DNA from: an uncultured Lachnospiraceae bacterium
GTDB lineage: Bacteria; Bacillota; Clostridia; Lachnospirales; Lachnospiraceae
Assembly (NCBI GenBank): GCA_910579805.1
Contig: CAJTWM010000005.1
Span: 62,001 to 126,000 of the forward strand
DNA length: 64,000 bases
Direction: 5' to 3'
The notes beneath the pieces are model-generated. The model searched no databases. It was not told where the DNA came from and worked only from the letters and a program-made list of their open reading frames with translations. Both the position numbers and the translations under genes were made by a program. This document shows, one piece after another, positions 24,849 to 33,591 of this stretch. The first letter of the stretch is position 1; each line of letters opens with the position of its first letter.

Positions 24849-27059
24849 ATGGAATACAGGCGGGTTTTTAAAAGTCGGAAAGTGATAACGTTATATATGA
24901 CGTTTCTTGTCATCGCTTTAGGAATCTACATTTACCAGCAGGTTTATAGCGTTTCAGCGGAGCGGACCATATCAGGAAATGCAGGAGAGATTGCGGCCGG
25001 GGAGGGGACGATGCCTTATGAAGAATTTCAGGCCCGGTATGCCCTTGCCTATCAGGAATATTTGCAGAAGATATTGGCACAGAGCGACGATCTGGCCGGC
25101 ATCAGTATTTTCCGGCAGGTTGATTCTTATTCTTTCCGTAATTTAGAAAAAACAAGGTCAGATTACGAAGCTCTTGTCGGTCTGAAGACAACAGAAGGAA
25201 ACTTTAAAGCGTTAGAAACGGTAGTCGGTTTTGAAATTGCGGATTATGTTATTTTTCTTTTTGGCTTTACTTTGGTATGGACCTTTTTCGACGATGAAAA
25301 AAAGGGGCTTTGGTGCGTGAATTACGCTACTCCGGGAGGGAGGATGAATCTGGCGTTAGAAAGATGCGGGGTGCTGCTCGTAGGAAATTGCATTTTCACG
25401 GCGGCGCTCTATCTTTTATTGTTTGGAAACGCGTTTTTATTATATGGAGGCGTGGAGGATATGAGCAGCAGTGTTCAGTCTTCTCCGCTGTTTCGGGATT
25501 GTACTCTGCGGGTAAGCGCATCAGAGTACCTATTTTTATTTGTTTTACTTCATGCCGCCATGTCTTTTGCCATGTCCCTGTTTGTCTGGATGGTTTTGCT
25601 TTTCTTCCGTAATCATTTGCTTTCTATGGCTCTGTTGCTTTTTATTTTGGGGGCTGAGGGTGCTTTAAGCGCTGTATTGCCGGAACAGTCTATATTTGTA
25701 GTGTTGAAATATGAGAATTTATTTAGACTGATACATCCGGGAGATATTCTTTATAGTTACCGTAATTACAACTTGTTTTCCCATCCGGTAAACTGTTTTC
25801 ATGCATGCCTTTGTCTGATATTTACAACAATATTGATCGGTGCGGCGGTCAGCGTGGGAATCGCGTCTTGCCGTAGGCCGATTGCCGGTGAGGGGAAAGC
25901 AGAGGCGGTCATTGCCAGATGGCAAACAAAAGCGAATGAGGTCTATCATCGGGGATTGTCGCATCTGTCTGTTTTGGGAATGGAATTCTATAAGGTTTTC
26001 ATCATGCAGAAGGGAGGGCTGTTTCTTATTGTATGGCTGTATCTGCTAGTCGGGGGGATCGACACGGGCAGCGTGTTCTATTTGGGAACGGGAGCCGTTC
26101 TAAAAGACATATACAAGGAATACAGCGGACCGGACGACGGAAGGCTGCGGTCATATGTAGAGAAACAGGAGTCTATTTTACTGATGGAGAAGACCAGATA
26201 TGAGAAGATGGCGGAGGCATACAAGGCGGGGGCTGTCAGCAAAGAAAAACTGGAAAACGCTTCGCTGCATTATAGTTCTTTTTCTACTTTGGAAAGCAGT
26301 ATTGACAGTGTCAATATGCAGCTTGCTTATATGGAAAGAGTCAGGAAAGAGAGAGGGATTCCGGTTTGGTTTCTCTCCAATAAGGGATATAAGATTCTTT
26401 GGACCGGCGACGGGCTGTATCTGGGACAGGGATATGGAGAGCAGGAGCAGAGAGGTCTGCTGGCGGTCATTGTTTTAACTTTACTGCTTTCAACCGTGTT
26501 TTCTTATGATCGTACCTGTGGAATGGAAAAAATGCTGCGGGCTACGCCTTATGGGAGAGAAAAACTGTTTTACATAAAGATATTTATGGCGTTCTTATGC
26601 TGTCTGGTGATTTGTTTGACCACCTACGGACTGGAATTATATGAAGTGCAGAGGTTATATCCTGTCAACTGTCTGGAGGCTCCGATACAAAGTTTGGATT
26701 TTATGGAAGATTTTCCGTTTCCCATATCGATAGGTACTTTTTTGGTTTCAGTGGAAATGATTCATCTCGTTGTGTTATTTGCCATTGGAATGGTAGTCTG
26801 TGCCTGTTCTGTTTATTGGAAAGATGCCAAAGGAACGATAGCGGCTTTGGTCATTTTCATTTTTCCGGCGGCGCTGCAAATGTCAGGGATCGGCTGGTGC
26901 GAGTATATTTCTGTTTTACAGCCGCTTGTATATATAGAGGCATTGCAGGAGCATGGATTTATTTACAGTGCGGGTATTGTGTTTGTTATGCTGGGTATCG
27001 GTGCAGTTTGCTATCAAATGGTAAAGAAGCGTTGGTGCCGGACCGGAAGGGACGGATGA
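24849..27059 (+). CDS. Large ABC-2-type membrane protein
   Basis: 736 aa. One N-terminal span (YMTFLVIALGIYIYQQVY), an outer loop of about 100 residues, a block of spans (residues about 120-330), another outer segment with helical character (about 390-500), then a second block of spans to the C-terminus. This twofold build is seen in ABC-2-type permeases linked to peptide, bacteriocin or stress export. The cognate ATPase follows after 30 bases. Positioned between a propeller lipoprotein and the ATPase, and downstream of BlaI-type operator boxes. Substrate unknown. Confidence 0.75.
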   Translation: MEYRRVFKSRKVITLYMTFLVIALGIYIYQQVYSVSAERTISGNAGEIAAGEGTMPYEEFQARYALAYQEYLQKILAQSDDLAGISIFRQVDSYSFRNLEKTRSDYEALVGLKTTEGNFKALETVVGFEIADYVIFLFGFTLVWTFFDDEKKGLWCVNYATPGGRMNLALERCGVLLVGNCIFTAALYLLLFGNAFLLYGGVEDMSSSVQSSPLFRDCTLRVSASEYLFLFVLLHAAMSFAMSLFVWMVLLFFRNHLLSMALLLFILGAEGALSAVLPEQSIFVVLKYENLFRLIHPGDILYSYRNYNLFSHPVNCFHACLCLIFTTILIGAAVSVGIASCRRPIAGEGKAEAVIARWQTKANEVYHRGLSHLSVLGMEFYKVFIMQKGGLFLIVWLYLLVGGIDTGSVFYLGTGAVLKDIYKEYSGPDDGRLRSYVEKQESILLMEKTRYEKMAEAYKAGAVSKEKLENASLHYSSFSTLESSIDSVNMQLAYMERVRKERGIPVWFLSNKGYKILWTGDGLYLGQGYGEQEQRGLLAVIVLTLLLSTVFSYDRTCGMEKMLRATPYGREKLFYIKIFMAFLCCLVICLTTYGLELYEVQRLYPVNCLEAPIQSLDFMEDFPFPISIGTFLVSVEMIHLVVLFAIGMVVCACSVYWKDAKGTIAALVIFIFPAALQMSGIGWCEYISVLQPLVYIEALQEHGFIYSAGIVFVMLGIGAVCYQMVKKRWCRTGRDG

Positions 27060-27089
27060 TACAGGCGGTATAAACGGGGAGAGATGTAA

Positions 27090-27956
27090 ATGAAATTGGA
27101 AGTAAAAGCGTTATCAAAAAAATATGGTGATTTTCAGGCGCTGAAAGCGTTGAATGTGGAATTTACGGAAGGTGTTTATGGGATTCTTGGACCCAATAGA
27201 GCGGGAAAATCTACCTTTATGAATTTACTAACGGATAATTTGAAGCGTACCGGCGGTGAGATTTGTCTGAACGGAACGGAAATCTTGTCAATGGGGAAAG
27301 CGTATCGGGAAAAGCTGGGGTATATGCCGCAGCAGCAAGGTTTTTACGAACAATTTTCCGCTATGGAATTTTTGCGTTATATCGGAAAACTGAAAGGCCT
27401 TAAGGGGAAACGGTTGAATGCGCAGATAGAGGAACTGCTTGAGAAAGTTAATCTGTATGAGCAAAGACACAGGCCTATAGGTTCTTTTTCAGGAGGCATG
27501 AGACAGCGCGTACTGCTTGCACAGGCGCTTTTAGGAGAACCGGAGATCATTATCATGGATGAGCCGACGGCGGGGCTGGATCCGAAAGAGCGGATCAACA
27601 TTAGAAATATCGTGGCGGAAATATCAAAAAACAGGATTGTATTTATAGCCACTCATGTTGTATCGGATATTGAATGTATTGCGAATAAAGTATTGCTTTT
27701 AAAAAACGGGAATCTGGTTCGAATGGAATCTCCGGCAGAATTGATTGCGTCGGTGCGGGGCAAAGTCGGAGAAATTCCGTGCAGCAGGAAAGAATTAAAA
27801 AATCTACAAGAACAGTATATTATAGGGAACACGATCCAACGGCAGGAAGGCCTCGTTCTTCGTGTGGTAGGGGACTTACTGCCGCCGGACGCCAATGTGA
27901 TAGAAGATAATCTGACATTAGAGGACGTGTACCTGTATTATTTGGAACAAAGCTGA
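27090..27956 (+). CDS. ABC transporter ATP-binding protein
   Basis: 288 aa. Walker A is GPNRAGKST, with Arg where Gly is usual (GPNGAGKST) but still fitting G-x4-GKS. Signature SFSGGMRQRVLLAQALL, Walker B IIIMDEPTAGLD, and the His switch in IATHVVSD are present. About 70 extra C-terminal residues follow the ATPase fold. It pairs with the 736-aa membrane protein upstream to form an exporter-type ABC complex. RBS GGGGAGATG is well placed. Confidence 0.9.
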   Translation: MKLEVKALSKKYGDFQALKALNVEFTEGVYGILGPNRAGKSTFMNLLTDNLKRTGGEICLNGTEILSMGKAYREKLGYMPQQQGFYEQFSAMEFLRYIGKLKGLKGKRLNAQIEELLEKVNLYEQRHRPIGSFSGGMRQRVLLAQALLGEPEIIIMDEPTAGLDPKERINIRNIVAEISKNRIVFIATHVVSDIECIANKVLLLKNGNLVRMESPAELIASVRGKVGEIPCSRKELKNLQEQYIIGNTIQRQEGLVLRVVGDLLPPDANVIEDNLTLEDVYLYYLEQS

Positions 27957-28004
27957 AAGTTTACATTCATTCAATGATTCCGATCGGGAAATTTTAATTT
28001 CACA

Positions 28005-28523
28005 CTATTTCTCCGGTTCCGGATATTCTACCCCAAAGCAGTCTACGGTTACGCTTTCCATGGTCTGGGTTTCAAGCGGTCTGTCATTATAATCGGTTGC
28101 CGTTTCGGCAATGCGGTTCACTGCATCCATACCTTCAATCACTTTTCCAAATGCTGCATAAGCGCCGTCCAAGTGAGGGCTTGTCTTATGCATGATAAAG
28201 AACTGGGAACCTGCGGAATCAGGATGCATACTGCGTGCCATGGAAAGTACCCCTTCCGTATGTTTCAGATTATTTTCAAATCCGTTTTGGGAAAATTCTC
28301 CTTTAATGCTGTAACCCGGCCCTCCCATACCGTTTCCGTCAGGGCATCCTCCCTGAATCATAAAGCCTTTGATCACTCTGTGAAAAATTAGTCCGTCGTA
28401 GAATTTTTTTTGGATCAGGCTGATGAAATTGTTTACAGAGACAGGTGCGATTTCGGGATATAATTCAGCCTTGATCACATCTCCGTTTTTCATTGTAATC
28501 GTAACGATTGGATTTTGTGCCAT
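28005..28523 (-). CDS. Cyclophilin-type peptidyl-prolyl cis-trans isomerase
   Basis: 172 aa, cytoplasmic (no signal peptide). Motifs: FHRVIKGFMIQGGCPDGNGMGGPG holds the catalytic Arg of FHRV and the QGG segment. GVLSMARSMHPDSAGSQFFI and LDGAYAAFGKVIEGMD complete the barrel; the usual Trp of the cyclosporin site appears to be replaced. Catalyses proline isomerisation during folding. Single gene, convergent with the ABC ATPase gene. A GAAATT/AATTTC inverted repeat lies just past its stop (27987-28001). Confidence 0.93.
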   Translation of the reverse strand: MAQNPIVTITMKNGDVIKAELYPEIAPVSVNNFISLIQKKFYDGLIFHRVIKGFMIQGGCPDGNGMGGPGYSIKGEFSQNGFENNLKHTEGVLSMARSMHPDSAGSQFFIMHKTSPHLDGAYAAFGKVIEGMDAVNRIAETATDYNDRPLETQTMESVTVDCFGVEYPEPEK

Positions 28524-28598
28524 ATCTGTATTCCTTTCTGAGCATTTATAGTTTAAAATATGGTTATTATTTTATATGATAATTGAAGATTCGTAAAG

Positions 28599-28672
28599 AT
28601 GGGAGTTAACTTGAAATGAAAAATTTCCCTATCCTGATTTGTATGCCTGCTAAAGCAGGAAGATAGGAGCTG
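28599..28672 (+). repeat. Dispersed two-hairpin element, copy D
   Basis: Hairpin 1 is GAAAT (28613-28617), ATTTC (28623-28627). CCTATC (28628-28633) pairs with GATAGG (28662-28667), enclosing the bulge CTGATTTGTATG and the inner stem CCTGC-TAAA-GCAGG (28646-28659). It ends GATAGGAGC. Just upstream is a stray GATGGGAGTTAAC (28599-28611) like the 3' end of another copy. It precedes the GNAT gene, which has its own RBS (GGCGGAG). Confidence 0.6.
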
Positions 28673-28696
28673 GAATAAAAAACGGAAGGCGGAGAA

Positions 28697-29671
28697 ATGC
28701 TTGAAAAAGTAATTATTGCTATAGAAAAAAGACCAAAGCAGGAGGAGCGGGAAAGCTTTTTTCAGATGCTTGACGGAGAGGGGATCGGATCTGTCTGTCT
28801 TGATGTAAAAGAAGAGAGCTTTGTACAAAAAGACCCGCTGCTATATGGAATGCGATTATACGAAAAGGAAAAGCTTTTGGGAAAATGCATTTCCAAAGAA
28901 GGGGTTTTGTGGATCAGCGACAGAGCGGATCTATGCAGGAACGCTTTGGCAGAGGGCTATCCGGTCATTGCTTATCTGGGCGGCCGGACAAATCGGCAGG
29001 CGGAAGAGGAAATGCAAAAAACGGATGGGGAGAACAGGGAAAGCGCAGAGAGTGCGGAAGATTCTTTTTGGGGAGTGCGTTATGCGGTGGAAAGCCTGAA
29101 AGGAATAGACGGACAATATTTGGAAAGAGCGTGCAGGAGATATGCGGGGCTGCCATGGGAGATCCTGCAGACAAAGCGCTGCATTGTCAGGGAAACGACG
29201 GTGGAAGATGTGGACGCTTTTTATAAGATTTATGAGGAACCGTCCATTACGGAATATATGGAAGGACTGTTTGAAGACAGAGAAGAAGAGATACGGTATA
29301 CAAAAAATTATATAAAATCCGTGTATGAATTTTTCGGATACGGTCTTTGGACGATCGTAGAGAAAAATGACAATTGTGTCATTGGACGTGCCGGTATCAG
29401 TTGGAGGGAGGACACGGAAACGATAGAACTTGGCTTTGTGATCGCCAAATCTTACCAGCGGAAAGGATATGCTTTCGAGGTATGCAGCGCTATTCTGGAT
29501 TATGCTTATGACGGGTTGGATATCCGGAAAGTGTGGGCTTATGTGGACAAGGAGAATCGGATTTCCAGATCATTGTGTCATAAACTGGGATTCCGGTTTC
29601 GGGGTGAAACCTGTTTGAGAAACGGGTTCGGCAAAGAGGAAACGGTAGACGGTTATGTATGGGAAAGGTGA
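28697..29671 (+). CDS. GNAT acetyltransferase with N-terminal HAD-like region
   Basis: 324 aa. The C-terminal half (from about residue 160, KRCIVRETTVEDVDAFYKIY) is a RimJ/RimL-type GNAT domain: GRAGISW, ELGFVIAKSYQRKGYAFEV with the acetyl-CoA loop QRKGYA, and NRISRSLCHKLGFRFRGE. The first 155 residues (VLWISDRADLCRNALAEGYPVIAYL, then RACRRYAGLPWEIL) look like a degenerate HAD-type fold without the catalytic DxD. Such fusions occur in clostridia. Substrate unknown. The terminator starts at the last codons. Confidence 0.75.
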   Translation: MLEKVIIAIEKRPKQEERESFFQMLDGEGIGSVCLDVKEESFVQKDPLLYGMRLYEKEKLLGKCISKEGVLWISDRADLCRNALAEGYPVIAYLGGRTNRQAEEEMQKTDGENRESAESAEDSFWGVRYAVESLKGIDGQYLERACRRYAGLPWEILQTKRCIVRETTVEDVDAFYKIYEEPSITEYMEGLFEDREEEIRYTKNYIKSVYEFFGYGLWTIVEKNDNCVIGRAGISWREDTETIELGFVIAKSYQRKGYAFEVCSAILDYAYDGLDIRKVWAYVDKENRISRSLCHKLGFRFRGETCLRNGFGKEETVDGYVWER

Positions 29672-29690
29672 GCGCAGCCTTTCCTTTTTT
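29662..29690 (+). terminator. Intrinsic terminator of the GNAT gene
   Basis: GGAAAGG (29662-29668) pairs with CCTTTCC (29678-29684), then T6. The left arm overlaps the stop codon. Confidence 0.8.
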
Positions 29691-29755
29691 AACTGTTTGC
29701 TTGGCACTGCCGGGCCTTCTTCTTATGCACAGGCCCGTGCAGGTAAAATATGCCG

Positions 29756-30670
29756 TTAAGGCGGATCCGGTTCTTTCTTTGGTTCTTCTTCCACGACGTT
29801 ATCCGCCATTTTCGGTTTGCATTCGTTCCGGTACTGGTTCGGCGTTTTTCCGGTCGCCTTTTTAAATGTCTGTGCAAAATAAGACTGTGAAGAAAATCCC
29901 AACGCCGTGGAGATCTGTGAAATCGAGTATGTGGTAGATTCCAGCAGGGACTTTCCTTCCTGTATCCGTTTCCGTAAAAGATAAGTAATCGGTGAAACCC
30001 CGATATATTTTGTAAAAGCATGGGCCATATAGTATTTGTTCATATGGGAGAGCGACGCCAGCGTGTCCAGCGTGATATTTTCCGAATAATTTGCATCCAT
30101 ATAATTTTGTATCCGGGTACATTCCCGGTTCAGGAGTTCATTACCGCTTTGGATAATGGACAGGTTGTTGTTCCTGAGCAGGCAGATTATGATCACTTCC
30201 AAAAGGTTCTGGCATACCGCTTCGTAGTTCTCTTTCTTTTTTGCGATCTCTTCCAGCATGATATTCAGATACGCATAGATATTTGATCTGCGCGTATTAT
30301 ATTTGTACACATCTCCGAATGCGGTTTGGATAAAAACCCCCTCCTGTGCGGCGGCAATATGTTCGAAGGAAAAAGAAAGCCCTTCTATACCCAGCACAAT
30401 ATATTCTAACGGCGTCGTATGCATAGACTTTTCCGTGTGCTGCACATTCGGGTTGATAACGACCAAATCGTTTTCGCAGACAGGCAGTTCCGTATCCTCC
30501 GCAACAAACAGGCCGTTACCGCGTACAACGTAAAAAAGCTCGCTGAAAGGATGGGAGTGCATAATGCTCTGCCAGTCCCCCTCGTACTTTGACGTTGAGA
30601 CGTACAAAAGTTTCAAACTGTCGAAATCGGAAAGCTGGATCCCTTCGATACAATGTCTTGTGTTTCCCAT
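29756..30670 (-). CDS. AraC-family transcriptional regulator (lacto-N-biose locus)
   Basis: 304 aa from the ATG at 30670, which has GGGAG seven bases ahead. An ATG at 30682 lies inside the two-hairpin element and would place the RBS inside the gene. Cupin-type sensor N-terminus (HSHPFSELFYVVRGNGLF, HTEKSMHTTPLEYIVLG), then two helix-turn-helix motifs (TLDTLASLSHMNKYYMAHAF and SISQISTALGFSSQSYFAQTF). Divergent from the GH112 operon, so it is its likely regulator. The C-terminus is Pro/Glu-rich. Confidence 0.9.
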   Translation of the reverse strand: MGNTRHCIEGIQLSDFDSLKLLYVSTSKYEGDWQSIMHSHPFSELFYVVRGNGLFVAEDTELPVCENDLVVINPNVQHTEKSMHTTPLEYIVLGIEGLSFSFEHIAAAQEGVFIQTAFGDVYKYNTRRSNIYAYLNIMLEEIAKKKENYEAVCQNLLEVIIICLLRNNNLSIIQSGNELLNRECTRIQNYMDANYSENITLDTLASLSHMNKYYMAHAFTKYIGVSPITYLLRKRIQEGKSLLESTTYSISQISTALGFSSQSYFAQTFKKATGKTPNQYRNECKPKMADNVVEEEPKKEPDPP

Positions 30671-30671
30671 A

Positions 30672-30736
30672 TTTGCTCCCATCTGTCCGCTTTTGCGGAC
30701 TTCAAATCAGGGAGGCTGAAAGCGCATTTCTTTCAA
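30672..30736 (-). promoter_or_regulatory. Dispersed two-hairpin element, copy E (leader of AraC gene)
   Basis: Read on the minus strand: hairpin 1 TGAAAG/CTTTCA (30735-30717), then CTCCC (30714-30710), bulge TGATTTGAA, inner stem GTCCGC-AAAA-GCGGAC (30700-30685), AGAT, GGGAG (30680-30676), then the ATG at 30670. CTCCC can pair with GGGAG, the Shine-Dalgarno of the AraC gene. Folding would hide the RBS. Confidence 0.6.
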
Positions 30737-31195
30737 CCTTCCCGTTATGCCGCTCTGCGGCACAAAACATCCCAGACCATATGCTGTAAAACGAGTTTAA
30801 GATAAGTTTAAAATTTCACAATATTTCGTTAAAAAAAGCATAGCAGAATTTATATATTTTGTCTATAAATACATCCTGTCAATAAATTTAAAAATAATTA
30901 CTATATTTATTTTGTAAATATAGCACACAAATTGAAATTTTATTTTTATAGACTGCATATAATGTTATATTTCAAAATGGAAATAAATATAAAATTTACA
31001 CAATGAATCAATAAAAAATAAAAAAAAATAAACACTTTTCAACAAAAAAGCAATATATATAAAATACCAAGCAACAATCAGATTGATTATAAGAAACAGA
31101 TAAGTTATGCTTTAGTTGTACTTAATTGAGCGAGGCAGTATCCGATTCTGCCGGTACCATTTTTTCGAACATAAATCGAAAAGGGAGGGATTTTT
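30737..31195. other. AT-rich divergent promoter region of the lacto-N-biose locus
   Basis: About 460 bases. A small hairpin TGCCGC-TCT-GCGGCA lies at about 30749-30763. From 30800 to 31110 the DNA is extremely AT-rich, with no ORF. A GGCAG...CTGCC stem lies at 31134-31151 in the leader of the binding-protein gene. No catabolite-response element could be assigned with confidence. Confidence 0.4.
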
Positions 31196-32614
31196 ATGAA
31201 ATCAAAAAAGGTTATATCATTGTTACTGATGGCAGCTATGTCCGTATCACTTTTGGCAGGATGCGGCAATTCCGGCAGTCAGCCGGCGGAAGGCAGTACC
31301 CCTGCTCCCGCGCCTGCTGATGCAGGAGAGGAGAAACCGGCAGATGAACCGCAGCAGACGGATGCAGAGCAGCCTGCTGAGGTTGAGGAGCAGACTTTAA
31401 AGGTAGCCGCTTTTGAAGGCGGATACGGAGCGGATATGTGGTCCGAGGTTGTGGCGGCTTTTGAAGCTTCGCATCCCGGCGTGACCGTAGAGCTTACGGT
31501 CGATAAAAAACTGGAAGACGTGATCAGTCCCGCCATGAAAGCAGGAGATTATCCGGATGTGGTGCATCTTGCGACGAACCGTGAAGCGGCCCTGACAGAA
31601 ACATTGACAAAAGAAAAAGCGCTTCTTCCGCTGACAGACGTACTGGAAATGACGGTTCCCGGTGAAAGCGTAAAAGTAAAAGACAAGATCATTCCCGGTT
31701 TCCTTGATACATTGGCAACCAACCCTTACGGGGACGGCGTAACCTATTATGCGCCGATGTTCTACAGTCCCTGTGGTCTTTTCTATAACGCAGGACTCTT
31801 TAAGGAAAAAGGCTGGGATATCCCGACTACATGGGAAGAAATGTGGGCCCTTGGAGATAAAGCGGCAGAGGAAGGCATTGCCCTCTTTACTTATCCTACG
31901 ACAGGATATTTTGACGCATTCACATACGCGGCGCTGGCATCCGCCGGCGGTTCTGATTTCTTCAATAGCTGCATGACTTATGAAGACGGCATTTGGGAAA
32001 GCGAGAATGCGACCAAAGTATTTGAACTGATCGCAAAGCTTGGAGAATATACGGAAGGCACGACGGTTGCTAACGCAAATAACGACAATTTTACAAAGAA
32101 CCAGCAATTGATCCTTGATAATAAAGCGATCTTCTGCCCGAACGGAACATGGCTTCCGGGCGAAATGGCCGAAGCGCCGAGAGCAGACGGTTTTGAGTGG
32201 GGATTTATGGCTCTTCCGGCAGTGAACGAGGGCGGTTCAGGATGTTCCTTCTGCTGGTTTGAGCAGATGTGGATTCCGGCAGCGGCAGAGAATCAGGATA
32301 TGGCGAAAGAGTTTGTGGCTTATATGTATTCTGACGAAGCGGCGAAGATCTTTGCAAAATCTACTGCAATCCAGCCGATCACCGGCATCAGCGATTCTTT
32401 GGAAGGCGACAACAAGATGTTCTATAGTATCTATGACAACGGCGCAAGCGCGGTTATGGGCGGATTCGCTTCTACCGCACCGGTTGAGGGCGTAAATATG
32501 CTGGATATTCTGTGCGGAACGGTCAACAGTATCGTAAGCGGCGACAAGACTGTTGCCGAATGGCAGGCAGCCGTAGAAGAAGCAAGCGATAAATTAAGAG
32601 AAGCAATGGAATAA
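31196..32614 (+). CDS. ABC transporter sugar-binding lipoprotein (galacto-/lacto-N-biose type)
   Basis: 472 aa. The signal peptide has a lipobox (VSLLAGCGN, Cys about residue 23), then a Pro/Ala/Glu linker, then a family 1 extracellular solute-binding fold (LKVAAFEGGYGADMWSEVVAAFEASHPGV, later GFEWGFMALPAV and EFVAYMYSDEAAKIF). By context with GH112 and the N-acetylhexosamine kinase it should bind lacto-N-biose or galacto-N-biose outside the membrane. Preceded by GGGAGGG. Followed by an attenuating terminator before the permeases, which would keep binding protein in excess. No ATPase gene in the operon; a shared MsmX-type ATPase is presumably elsewhere. Confidence 0.9.
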   Translation: MKSKKVISLLLMAAMSVSLLAGCGNSGSQPAEGSTPAPAPADAGEEKPADEPQQTDAEQPAEVEEQTLKVAAFEGGYGADMWSEVVAAFEASHPGVTVELTVDKKLEDVISPAMKAGDYPDVVHLATNREAALTETLTKEKALLPLTDVLEMTVPGESVKVKDKIIPGFLDTLATNPYGDGVTYYAPMFYSPCGLFYNAGLFKEKGWDIPTTWEEMWALGDKAAEEGIALFTYPTTGYFDAFTYAALASAGGSDFFNSCMTYEDGIWESENATKVFELIAKLGEYTEGTTVANANNDNFTKNQQLILDNKAIFCPNGTWLPGEMAEAPRADGFEWGFMALPAVNEGGSGCSFCWFEQMWIPAAAENQDMAKEFVAYMYSDEAAKIFAKSTAIQPITGISDSLEGDNKMFYSIYDNGASAVMGGFASTAPVEGVNMLDILCGTVNSIVSGDKTVAEWQAAVEEASDKLREAME

Positions 32615-32625
32615 GGTTTTAGGAG

Positions 32626-32661
32626 CGCTCCGAAGGTTTCTGCCTTTGGAGCGTTTTTTTT
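32626..32661 (+). terminator. Intra-operon terminator after the binding-protein gene
   Basis: CGCTCCGAAGG pairs with CCTTTGGAGCG (one mismatch) across TTTCTG, then T7. It likely gives partial termination, lowering permease expression relative to the binding protein. Confidence 0.8.
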
Positions 32662-32682
32662 ACAGGAAATGGAGGTGCGAGT

Positions 32683-33576
32683 GTGAAAAAAGTCAAAGGA
32701 AAATCGGTTTTTATTACCGTATGCGTAGCTCCGGCAGTTATACTGTTTGTTATCTTCATGCTGATTCCCACTCTAAACGTTTTTAAAATGTCTCTTTATA
32801 AATGGGGCGGGTATTCTAATACGAAACAGTTTGTCGGACTGAATAATTTTAAGATTCTGATGGAAGACCAAAACTTTTTCCGTTCTTTCCAAAATTCGGT
32901 GCTGCTGATTGTAATCGTAACGATCGTTACCCTTGCGCTCTCCTTGATTTTTGCGTCCATTCTTTCCCGCGAGAAGATCAAGGGGCAGAACATCCTGCGG
33001 ATCATATTTTACATACCCAATATTTTGTCCGTAGTTGTTATATCCGCAATCTTTTCTGCAATCTATGACCCGAATAACGGACTGTTAAACAGTATCATCG
33101 GTATTTTCAGAGGAAGTGAAGAAACGCCTGTCCTCTGGCTGGGGGATCAGAAACTTGTAATTTACAGTCTGGTCATTGCGATGGTCTGGCAGGCGATCGG
33201 ATATTACATGGTTATGTACATGGCAAGTATGGCAAGCGTGCCGGAAAGCCTGTATGAATCAGCCGACCTTGAGGGTGCGGGCAAACTGCGTCAGTTTTTC
33301 TCCATTACTCTGCCGTTGATCTGGACGAATATCAGGACGACGCTGACTTTCTTCGTGATCAGTTCCATCAATATCAGTTTCCTGATCGTGAAGGCACTGA
33401 CAAACGGCGGCCCTGACGGCGCGACGGAGGTATTCTTAAGTTATATGTATAAACAGGCGTATACCAATTCCTCTTACGGTTACGGCATGGCCATCGGTGT
33501 TGTTGTGTTCCTGTTCTCCTTCGGACTGTCGGCGCTGATCAATTTCGTCACTAAGAGAGAGCCTTTGGAATTTTAA
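32683..33576 (+). CDS. ABC sugar transporter permease (MalF-like)
   Basis: 297 aa with GTG start (GGAGGTGCGAGT ahead). Six predicted spans; begins VFITVCVAPAVILFVIFMLIPTL. The EAA loop that contacts the ATPase is SLYESADLEGAGKLRQFFSITLPLI. Partner of the MalG-like permease next door. Confidence 0.92.
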   Translation: MKKVKGKSVFITVCVAPAVILFVIFMLIPTLNVFKMSLYKWGGYSNTKQFVGLNNFKILMEDQNFFRSFQNSVLLIVIVTIVTLALSLIFASILSREKIKGQNILRIIFYIPNILSVVVISAIFSAIYDPNNGLLNSIIGIFRGSEETPVLWLGDQKLVIYSLVIAMVWQAIGYYMVMYMASMASVPESLYESADLEGAGKLRQFFSITLPLIWTNIRTTLTFFVISSINISFLIVKALTNGGPDGATEVFLSYMYKQAYTNSSYGYGMAIGVVVFLFSFGLSALINFVTKREPLEF

Positions 33577-33591
33577 GGGAGGGGGAGGAAG

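Noticed and set aside
27985..28003. GAAATTTTAATTTC near the cyclophilin stop as another copy of the two-hairpin element
   Set aside because: Only the first hairpin is present; the CTGATT bulge and second hairpin are not convincing.
31397..32107. 236-codon minus-strand frame
   Set aside because: Antisense to the lacto-N-biose binding-protein gene; composition of a shadow frame.
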